The notes beneath the pieces were generated by a model. It was not told the origin of the DNA. It was given only the letters and a program-made list of their open reading frames with translations, and made no database searches. Position numbers and translations under genes: made by a program. A DNA stretch of 52,207 nt from Laspinema palackyanum D2a. GTDB taxonomy: Bacteria; Cyanobacteriota; Cyanobacteriia; Cyanobacteriales; Laspinemataceae. Positions 16,416 to 22,863 of this stretch are shown here, piece by piece. The stretch is taken from the NCBI GenBank assembly GCA_025370845.1, contig JAMXFF010000016.1, positions 67,919 to 120,125 of the forward strand. Direction: 5' to 3'. The first letter of the stretch is position 1; every line of letters starts with the position of its first letter.

Positions 16416-18521
16416 TTATAGAGGCAAACTCGGTGGAGTTGGGGGTGAAATTTGACGTTCAAGGGACACTTTGTGACTCTCGCGTTGGGTTTGCATTTCC
16501 ACGGCGATCGCCTCAAACTGCACCTGCAAACTCCCATAAGGCACCATCAATTCTCGAGTGCCTTCCACATCCCCGAATCCCGTCGGCCAAAATTGAGTTA
16601 ACCAGTGGGGTCCATCCAAAACCGTCCGACTCTGGCGATCGAGTACCCATAATTTCACATAAATTCGCGGTAGCATCTGCGGCAGTTGCACCGTCACTTT
16701 GACCGATCGCCCTGCGCTTAATTCTCCCTTGGGTAAACTCAGGCGCGGTTTGGGAACGGGCTGATCTGCCGGTAACAGTAAGAGGGCTGCCCCTTCTTTA
16801 GCACTAGCAGCAGCAATCGATGCTTCAGCGAGTAACTCATCATCAACGACAATTTCCTGGGCTTCCCAGTCGATTTCCTCGGGTTCCGGAGGCATTCCCC
16901 CTAAGCTTTCTCGGTTGCTTCCCTCTCCTGTCCCTCCTATCTCATCCATCTCAAAGGGATTTTCTTCCGACTCCTCAGAAACCGGAGTAAAACTAATTTT
17001 CAGCCAATCGGACAATTCGCGATCGCCCGCCAAGGCATTCAACCGAGAAAAGAACCGATCCTGTAAATGCAAGGATTGAAACGCTTGATCCACCGGAGAA
17101 GCCTTTTTCGCAGCCCGATCCGGTTCTGATTTCACCTCTGGGGAGGGGGCGGTTGCCTCAGTTTCCGCTGGTGTAGTCGGCAATTCCTGGGGAACTGGCG
17201 CACTTGTGTTCGGGGTTTCCGGTTCTGCCGGGGTGGCGATCGCCGGATCCGGCGGTTTCACTTCCTCTGCTGGCGGTGACGGTTGAGGACGATTAAAGGT
17301 TGGCAAATCCAGGGGTTTCCCAGCTTGGGGTGATTTTGCCTGGGGTTTAACAATCTGTGGCGGCAACACCTGATTTCCCGAGGGTTCAAAGGAAATCGGT
17401 TGACTCTTCTTAATCGTTTCCAGAATTTCATCAAACGAGGCATCGATTTCTTCAACATTCTGCTGATGAATCGATTCCCGAGAATGCTCTAACAGCTTTT
17501 CCTCACTCAAGTCTGGGGAAATCGCCCCGAGTAAGTCATCTAAATCCGCAGTAATGGTAAACGATCGCCGTCTTAACTGAGTCCCACTGCCATCAGACAA
17601 ACTCACCTCTCCTAACAGCAGATGACTGTTTGTCTGTTGTGGAATCTCTACAGGACAAGAAAAGGGCATCGGTAGCGTTCCCGCAGACAGGGGATGTGCC
17701 ACCTCAACAATTTTTGCGCCCGTCTGGGGATTTTGCAGCATCACCCGCAATTCTAAACCGGGAAGGCGATCGCCTATCTTGCCATCAACCGCCTCAATGC
17801 GTCCCTCTAAGGTTAAAACTTTACCCCATTTCACCATATAGGTTTCCCGCTGCAACACCAGTTGCAAGGGCGGCAGTTTTTGAGGCTGTGCCTGGGGTGG
17901 GGAGGGGGGGACCGGAGGAGGACTGGTCCTGGACCCTTCCGCCACAGAGGGGAGGAGATCGGGAAAAGCGTACAATTTGCCCGGGACGGAGGGGTCCGCA
18001 ACGGGTGTGGTAGTTCCTGGGTTCTGTTCCTGTGGCACCCCTGCTGCTTCATCTTCAGCCACTGCTTCAGCAGCAGCTTGGAGGCGATCAGCCCCTTCCA
18101 TGTCCGAAAATTCTTCCTCGCGATCGGATTCCGTTCCCTCCTCGAAACCCGCCGAAGTCAGACCCCCGGAGAAATCGCTATCCCCTTCTTCCTCGATGGA
18201 TAACACCTCAACCCGAATCGAACCCTGAGTCGTTTGGTCCAGAAAACAGGTAAAATCCCAAAATCCCGGCTTGAGACGAGTAAACGGGATCACCACCATC
18301 AAACCCTCTGCATTGGTGCGAGTCCCCCGCTTCTGCATCCGACGCTTCGGCGGAAACTCTTCCGACGATTGATAAATCGCCCGAATCTCCACCGGCACAT
18401 TATTCCGGCTACACCGCGCAACCATGCGATAGCGCCCTTCCAAAATTTCCACTTCCGGAGATTCTACGGAAAGCCACGCGCGATCGCCTTCTTTCTGGAT
18501 CAGAAATTCCCAGTCTTCCAT
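16416..18521 (-). CDS. Large proline- and acid-rich protein of unknown function
   Basis: The roughly 700-residue protein has three beta-rich segments: an N-terminal one (about 5-110, DWEFLIQKEGDRAWLSVES), a middle one (about 220-325, LQLVLQRETYMVKWGKVLTL) and a C-terminal one (about 595-695, LSLPKGELSAGRSVKVTVQL). Long disordered stretches rich in P, E, S and A join them. The layout suggests immunoglobulin-like or beta-sandwich modules on flexible linkers. No signal peptide, membrane span or catalytic motif is seen. It resembles conserved cyanobacterial hypothetical proteins. Start: an upstream in-frame GTG at 18533 is possible; ATG 18521 is used here. Confidence 0.75.
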   Translation of the reverse strand: MEDWEFLIQKEGDRAWLSVESPEVEILEGRYRMVARCSRNNVPVEIRAIYQSSEEFPPKRRMQKRGTRTNAEGLMVVIPFTRLKPGFWDFTCFLDQTTQGSIRVEVLSIEEEGDSDFSGGLTSAGFEEGTESDREEEFSDMEGADRLQAAAEAVAEDEAAGVPQEQNPGTTTPVADPSVPGKLYAFPDLLPSVAEGSRTSPPPVPPSPPQAQPQKLPPLQLVLQRETYMVKWGKVLTLEGRIEAVDGKIGDRLPGLELRVMLQNPQTGAKIVEVAHPLSAGTLPMPFSCPVEIPQQTNSHLLLGEVSLSDGSGTQLRRRSFTITADLDDLLGAISPDLSEEKLLEHSRESIHQQNVEEIDASFDEILETIKKSQPISFEPSGNQVLPPQIVKPQAKSPQAGKPLDLPTFNRPQPSPPAEEVKPPDPAIATPAEPETPNTSAPVPQELPTTPAETEATAPSPEVKSEPDRAAKKASPVDQAFQSLHLQDRFFSRLNALAGDRELSDWLKISFTPVSEESEENPFEMDEIGGTGEGSNRESLGGMPPEPEEIDWEAQEIVVDDELLAEASIAAASAKEGAALLLLPADQPVPKPRLSLPKGELSAGRSVKVTVQLPQMLPRIYVKLWVLDRQSRTVLDGPHWLTQFWPTGFGDVEGTRELMVPYGSLQVQFEAIAVEMQTQRESHKVSLERQISPPTPPSLPL

Positions 18522-18670
18522 CGGTTCCGACACAGATAACCCTTGCCTGAGTTGTTTTTGCCAATTATGTCTGTCAGTTTAACCCACCTAGAGCGCATCT
18601 GGAATCACCCTAACGGTTTGAGTCATCATCACCCCATTTTTATCAGCAAAATCCGACACCATCCCCAGTT

Positions 18671-18868
18671 CGTAGTAACAACTTCAGTCGTTATCCCCTC
18701 ATCCCCTCTTCGTTCGTAGTAACGACTTCAGTCGTTATCCCCTCTTCGTTCGTAGTAACAACTTCAGTCATTATCCCCTCATCCCCTCTTCGTTCGTAGT
18801 AACGACTTCAGTCGTTTCCGGATCCCCTCTTCGTTCGTAGTAACGACTTCAGTCGTTTCCGGATCCCC
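18671..18868 (+). repeat. Array of the TTCGTAGTAACGACTTCAG palindromic repeat
   Basis: Five copies with CCCCTCATCCCCTCTTCG or CCGGATCCCCTCTTCG linkers lie upstream of the desaturase gene. Some copies have mutated cores (AACAACTTCAGTCG and AACAACTTCAGTCATT), which break the palindrome. The rest of the 18522-18913 gap shows no gene. Confidence 0.88.
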
Positions 18869-18913
18869 CAACTCAATTAATTTATCATCAATAAAAAACA
18901 CTCCCCTGCCAAA

Positions 18914-19933
18914 ATGACCGATCGCCTCCCCCAATCCCCTTCTCTAACCCAATCCCTCAACCAAGTCACCGCTGACTTACAATCCATCGATCCAGTCCCG
19001 GGACTGCTGAGATTTACTATCCTCGGATTTCTCAGTCTCAGCACCCTCCTGATAGCCTGGACAACATCCAACCCCATCCTCTTCGCCACCACTGCCACCC
19101 TCGGAGGGTTCCTCTGTGGATTTTGGCTAATTTGCACCCATGATATGACCCATCAAACCCTCACCGGGTGGAAAAAGTGCGATCGCCTGCTTCCCTACCT
19201 CATAAGTTGGCCCCTATTCTGGCCTTACGGAGTTTATGCCACCCTTCATCCCTGGCATCATGCCTGGAATGGCATCAACCTACGGGACCCAGAACGAGTG
19301 CAATGGACCGAACAAGAATATCAACAAGCACATCCCGTGGTGCAATTTTATATTCGTCACCAATGGGCGATCGATATCATCATCTTTGGCGGCATCGGAC
19401 TCATCCTCAAAACCCTCCTCAAAGGACTCCAATTCCAAGAACAAATTCCCCGACTGCGACAACAATTAATCCGGGATATCCTCGGTAGCCTGAGTATTCA
19501 CACTCTGTTATTCACCGGCGCTTATCTACAGGGAAAAGTGCTGCATTATCTGTTGTTGTGGCTGATTTTAGAACGGGCGATCGGACTCGTCATGCAAACC
19601 CGCGACCATATAGAACATTATGGACTCTGGGGAAAATCCACCAACCCTCACCTCACCCAACTCTATGCCGGACGAAATATTGCCACCCATCCCCTAATCG
19701 GATGGTTAATGGGAGGATTGCCTTACCATGCAATTCATCACGCCTTTCCCGGCATCCCCTTTTACCACCTTCCGGAAGCTTGCGATCGCATTCAAACCGT
19801 TTTACAAGACCATGAGTTGCCCCCAATGAAACTAGACCCTGGTTATCTCAAATCTGCTTATCAGTTAGGGAAAAATTCCGTCTTAATTGGTGCAAGTGAT
19901 GACAAGTCTCACAATCAGGTACTCACCCATTGA
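18914..19933 (+). CDS. Membrane fatty-acid desaturase/hydroxylase family protein
   Basis: The 339-residue protein has the di-iron histidine boxes of the membrane desaturase superfamily: HDMTH (about residue 76), HPWHHAWNG (about 112), RDHIEHYG (about 230) and YHAIHHAFPG (about 274). Hydrophobic segments near 33-50, 55-72, 93-108 and 155-215 are consistent with four membrane spans. These enzymes use O2 and ferredoxin or cytochrome b5 to desaturate or hydroxylate acyl chains, sphingoid bases or carotenoids. I cannot tell which substrate applies; it is not an obvious DesA, DesB, DesC or CrtR. Confidence 0.82.
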   Translation: MTDRLPQSPSLTQSLNQVTADLQSIDPVPGLLRFTILGFLSLSTLLIAWTTSNPILFATTATLGGFLCGFWLICTHDMTHQTLTGWKKCDRLLPYLISWPLFWPYGVYATLHPWHHAWNGINLRDPERVQWTEQEYQQAHPVVQFYIRHQWAIDIIIFGGIGLILKTLLKGLQFQEQIPRLRQQLIRDILGSLSIHTLLFTGAYLQGKVLHYLLLWLILERAIGLVMQTRDHIEHYGLWGKSTNPHLTQLYAGRNIATHPLIGWLMGGLPYHAIHHAFPGIPFYHLPEACDRIQTVLQDHELPPMKLDPGYLKSAYQLGKNSVLIGASDDKSHNQVLTH

Positions 19934-20181
19934 ACCAAGACAGTTAAGCGGGAAGTTGTTGAGTGTCATCTCTGGCTCCTGTTGTATTGTATCTACTACT
20001 TTACCTTCTGGGATCGCCCCCCAACGTGCGATTCAAGTAGCGCGATCGATTCGCTTCACACCCTGGCGGATCATCTCACCCGAGTAATCCATCATCTCCG
20101 TAAATTTAGTCGGGTAGAGGGTTTACAGTAGGAAGATTGGGAGACCCAGAGATACTCTTAGTTGGAGCGTAACTCTCTTAA

Positions 20182-20193
20182 AAACGCTATAAT
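20182..20193 (+). promoter_or_regulatory. Possible -10 element of vapBC
   Basis: TATAAT at 20188-20193 lies 24 bases before the vapB ATG. A TTGGAG at 20162 is poorly spaced as a -35 box. Only the -10 box is supported. Confidence 0.35.
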
Positions 20194-20217
20194 TAGCTGA
20201 CCTGACTCAATAAAACC

Positions 20218-20478
20218 ATGAATACAACTCAATTACGCCAAAAAGTCGCCAGCCAACTGAACAACCTCTCACCGGAAAGACTGGCCCTCGTGAGTGAGTT
20301 TCTCGACTCCTTAGAAGCCGCCGAACCCACTCAAGCATCTTCCTTGAGAAAATTGCCCCCGTTAAAAAGAGAGAAAACTGCCAAAAATTTACTCAAATTT
20401 GCCGGAACTTGGCAAGGAGATGACCTGGAAGAATGCCTTAATTCCGTTCAGGAAACTCGCTCAGAAACCCAGTTGTAA
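20218..20478 (+). CDS. vapB: VapB-type antitoxin
   Basis: This 86-residue antitoxin-like protein has an N-terminal helical segment (LRQKVASQLNNLSPERLALVSEFLDSLE) and the C-terminal LLKFAGTWQGDDLEECL block that is very common in cyanobacterial antitoxins paired with PIN toxins. Its stop lies 4 bases before the toxin start. The protein should bind both the VapC toxin, through its acidic C-terminus, and the operator. Confidence 0.85.
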   Translation: MNTTQLRQKVASQLNNLSPERLALVSEFLDSLEAAEPTQASSLRKLPPLKREKTAKNLLKFAGTWQGDDLEECLNSVQETRSETQL

Positions 20479-20482
20479 TATC

Positions 20483-20929
20483 ATGACCTATTTACTGGAT
20501 ACGAACCATTGTAGCTATATTATCAATGGCAACGTTCAAGTCCTTAATGTTTTAAACAATCATGGTAATGAGGTGATTGGAATTAGCATCATTACTTATG
20601 CAGAATTGCTGTATATGGCTGATAAGTCTGCGAAAAAATCCGAAAATATTACAGCAGTAGAAGATTTTTTGGGTCAAGTTGATCTGTATTTTATTGATGA
20701 AGAAACGGCAATTTTTTATAGCCAGATTAAAACAGCAGTGTTTAATCAGTTTGCGCCCAAGGATAAAAATAAGCGGCGTCGCACCAGTATCAGCAACTTA
20801 GGATTTACTGACCATGACCTCTGGATTGTTGCCACAGCAATTCAGCACGGATTAATCCTTGTTTCTGCCGACAGTGATTTTAAGCGCATCAACCAAGTTC
20901 AGGCATTTTCTTGGGAATCATGGATATGA
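20483..20929 (+). CDS. vapC: VapC-type PIN-domain ribonuclease toxin
   Basis: This 148-residue PIN domain keeps the acidic metal-binding residues: D in YLLDTNHC (residue 6), E in ISIITYAELLYM, D in GFTDHDLWIVATA and D in LVSADSDFKRI. Members cleave tRNA or rRNA when released from VapB. I start it at ATG 20483, 4 bases after vapB, because the in-frame sequence upstream overlaps vapB and is not PIN-like. An insertion (FAPKDKNKRRRTSISNLG) before the third acidic residue is a typical variable loop. Confidence 0.9.
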   Translation: MTYLLDTNHCSYIINGNVQVLNVLNNHGNEVIGISIITYAELLYMADKSAKKSENITAVEDFLGQVDLYFIDEETAIFYSQIKTAVFNQFAPKDKNKRRRTSISNLGFTDHDLWIVATAIQHGLILVSADSDFKRINQVQAFSWESWI

Positions 20930-20975
20930 TAAGCGACTGCGGATTTGTCTCTCAGAAAAAATTGGCTTGTCAAGA

Positions 20976-21083
20976 CTAGGCGATCGGCTCATCCAGCAGA
21001 GTCTCTAAACTGTTCTGTTCTTGCATCACAATCTGTACCCGTTGGGTCAAGGTTTGGGGGTCAGGTTTCCAATTTTGGGTGAT
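20976..21083 (-). pseudogene. Short coding remnant, no start
   Basis: The minus strand reads ITQNWKPDPQTLTQRVQIVM then QEQNSLETLLDEPIA and a stop, which looks like the C-terminal end of a real protein. It is preceded directly by an in-frame stop and has no start codon. It lies in the toxin-antitoxin cluster and may be the tail of a lost gene. I do not recognise its family. Confidence 0.35.
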
Positions 21084-21111
21084 TTATAGCATCTTTTCAT
21101 CCTTTAAGTTA

Positions 21112-21406
21112 TCAATCGCTAAACAATTCTTCTAGGTCTTGTCTGCCATGTACAACCCGCAAGATTTCGACTATTTCTCCTCTTACCCGATAAAAAATAA
21201 TGTAGCCATCTAAAGGTAAATCCCGCAAGTCTGCCAATAAATAATCGTAATTTTTTCCCAGATAAGGAAACTGGGTTAAGTATTTACATTTACGGTTAAA
21301 TTCTTGAAAAAAACTGCTCCCCTGCTGTCAGATTTCAGGCTAAAAAATACTCAAAAATCTGGTTCAAGTCTTGACTGGCGGATAGGGAAATCCGGTACTG
21401 ACTGAC
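21112..21406 (-). pseudogene. parE: Broken ParE/RelE-family toxin
   Basis: Reading the minus strand from 21406 gives SQYRISLSASQDLNQIFEYF, LA, an in-frame TGA (21335-21337), NLTAGEQFF, a frameshift at a 7-base A run (21307-21313 on the plus strand), then QEFNRKCKYLTQFPYLGKNY through IIFYRVRGEIVEILRVVHGR and QDLEELFSD. This is a complete ParE/RelE toxin apart from the stop, the frameshift and the missing start codon. The upstream parD appears to run through the former junction. The toxin should be inactive. Confidence 0.85.
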
Positions 21407-21672
21407 TGCGCTTCTCCCTTGGCTTGGTGAAAACGCTCCAGAATTTCTAAAACAAAAGTTTCCCCATCCAAGCCTTCGCCATTATCCAATTCTAAGGCGG
21501 CAGATTGTACTTTAGCGCGAGTTTCGGTGAGCCAGTCTTGGTACTCAGTTTGCAATTTTTCTAGCAATTTAAACGCTGCATTCACCACTTCATCAGGATG
21601 GCTAAAATTGCCCTGGGCTAACTGGGCGGCGATAAACTCCTCTTGTTGCTTGTTTAAGGTAATTTGCATCAC
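21364..21672 (-). CDS. parD: ParD-type antitoxin, C-terminus extended into dead parE
   Basis: The 102-residue protein begins with the ParD ribbon-helix-helix pattern (MQITLNKQQEEFIAAQLAQG then NFSHPDEVVNAAFKLLE) and a helical C-terminal half. The last 13 or so residues (VSTGFPYPPVKT) are read from the first codons of the parE remnant in another frame, so the original stop near the toxin start seems lost. Antitoxins of this type repress their own operon; this one would now be without a toxin here. Confidence 0.8.
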   Translation of the reverse strand: MMQITLNKQQEEFIAAQLAQGNFSHPDEVVNAAFKLLEKLQTEYQDWLTETRAKVQSAALELDNGEGLDGETFVLEILERFHQAKGEAQSVSTGFPYPPVKT

Positions 21673-21738
21673 ATTCTCCAGAAACTTGCTTTCTCGCCAT
21701 TATAGCCCTCGGGTAAGTGATTCTGATGCAGGTAAAGA

Positions 21739-21841
21739 AACCCGGTTTCTAGCCCCCACCCACAACCCAGCAACCCACAGAAACCGGGTTTCTAGCAAAA
21801 TCTCTGCATCCTCCCAGAAATCTAGCGCAGAAACCCGGTTG
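21739..21841. repeat. AGAAACCCGGTTTCT palindromes
   Basis: Three copies of a short palindrome (GAAACCCGGTTTC and GAAACCGGGTTTC) at about 21739, 21780 and 21829 are separated by CCCCCACCCACAACCCAG-like and TCTCTGCATCCTCCCAG-like linkers. They lie between parD and hicA. Related copies occur at 22326-22388, 22800-22860 and 6473-6545. Confidence 0.75.
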
Positions 21842-21858
21842 CTTGCCGCGATCGAGGT

Positions 21859-22068
21859 TTATTGCAGGTCGTCCTCTGTCATCCCAGCATCTTTGAGAAT
21901 CCCTCTTAAGGTTCCAGTCGGTAAATCTCGATTGCTATGGACTGGAATTGAGAGAATAGCCGTAACCCCCTCTTTGGCATAGATATGGTGGCTACCCGTG
22001 ATTCTTTTTAGCTGCCAACCCTGTTGTTCCACAATTTTGCAGAGTGCTTTACCAGAAATCGATTTCAT
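21859..22068 (-). CDS. hicA: HicA-type mRNA interferase toxin
   Basis: The 69-residue protein has the HicA double-stranded-RNA-binding-like fold: SGKALCKIVEQQGWQLKRI, then GSHHIYAKEG with the active histidine, then IPVHSNRDLPTGTLRGILKD. HicA cleaves mRNA and is neutralised by HicB. Its start overlaps the stop of hicB by 4 bases (ATGA). Order here is hicB then hicA. Confidence 0.92.
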   Translation of the reverse strand: MKSISGKALCKIVEQQGWQLKRITGSHHIYAKEGVTAILSIPVHSNRDLPTGTLRGILKDAGMTEDDLQ

Positions 22069-22265
22069 AAAGATAACTCAATTAACTGTTTTTCTGGGGT
22101 GACTTCCTGTTGTTCACTCGCCACTTCCAGCCAACCCTGAACTGCATCTGCAAGCATTTCCAACAACTCTTCATAGCTCGATGCCCAGGTGTGACAACCG
22201 GGAAGGGCGGGGACTGAACCGCACCACACATCATCTTCTTGCCAAATCATTGCTTTAATCTTCAT
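22065..22265 (-). CDS. hicB: HicB-type antitoxin
   Basis: The 66-residue protein is a short HicB with the partially degraded RNase H fold: KAMIWQEDDVWCGSVPALPG, CHTWASSYEELLEMLADAVQ and WLEVASEQ. It lacks a separate C-terminal DNA-binding domain, as many cyanobacterial HicB proteins do. It is translated before hicA with a 4-base overlap. Confidence 0.9.
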   Translation of the reverse strand: MKIKAMIWQEDDVWCGSVPALPGCHTWASSYEELLEMLADAVQGWLEVASEQQEVTPEKQLIELSL

Positions 22266-22325
22266 CGTTTGTCTCTAATGGCTATCTAATCAGGATTTTA
22301 GCCCATCCGTTAACTCTTCACCCAT

Positions 22326-22388
22326 AAACCCGGTTTCTGCCATAACCTTTGCCTCCTCACCCAAATCTGGCTCAGAAACCCGGTTTCT
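22326..22388. repeat. AGAAACCCGGTTTCT palindrome pair
   Basis: Two half-palindromes (AAACCCGGTTTCTGCCATAA near 22326 and CAGAAACCCGGTTTCTTGCC near 22371) flank CCTTTGCCTCCTCACCC. A closely similar unit (GCCGGTTTCTGCCATAACC then GTTGCCTCCTCACCCC) recurs near 22804-22840, either side of the AbrB-type gene. Confidence 0.7.
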
Positions 22389-22425
22389 TGCCCCCACTCA
22401 CAATCGCCTTTCAACTGTAATCCTG

Positions 22426-22674
22426 CTATTGCTCCTGAATTCCTGTGCTAATTGCAGATTCCATATCCTCTAGGGTTTTGGGGGAACCTTGAACCTTCAA
22501 ACACCCCGCCACTTGATTTAAAGTCGTGGGAGGAAAAGGCGGTTTGGGCTGAATCAGAATCCCTTTTCCCGTATCAGTCAAGATGATTTCTGTCCCCACG
22601 TCCAAGAGATCGGTCTTCCGCATTTCGGGGGGAATCATAACCTGTCCTGTTTCCGAGACTTTGGCAATTTCCAT
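22426..22674 (-). CDS. AbrB/SpoVT-type antitoxin-like protein, orphan
   Basis: The 82-residue protein starts with a swapped-hairpin AbrB domain: IAKVSETGQVMIPPEMRKTD then LLDVGTEIILTDTGKGILIQ. The second half (LNQVAGCLKVQGSPKTLEDM) is the toxin-binding tail usual in VapB antitoxins. No toxin gene follows on this strand before hicB, so it appears to be an orphan or the survivor of a VapBC pair. It probably binds DNA. Confidence 0.82.
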   Translation of the reverse strand: MEIAKVSETGQVMIPPEMRKTDLLDVGTEIILTDTGKGILIQPKPPFPPTTLNQVAGCLKVQGSPKTLEDMESAISTGIQEQ

Positions 22675-22863
22675 CGGTGAATCAGTTAAGATTGTTGGGA
22701 AATTCTAACTCAGTTGGATGTTCGACCGTGATGGTAATGCTTCTGGCATTCTTTCTACATTAGCTTAGAGATCACGTTTCTTGTCCCCACCCATATCCCA
22801 GAAAGCCGGTTTCTGCCATAACCGTTGCCTCCTCACCCCAATCGGGTTAAGAAACCCCCTTTC

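Noticed and set aside
22684-22755. Short minus-strand coding-like fragment SITITVEHPTELEFPNNLN upstream of the AbrB-type gene
   Set aside because: It is only about 24 codons, preceded by an in-frame stop and without a start codon. It may be a remnant but is too short to call.
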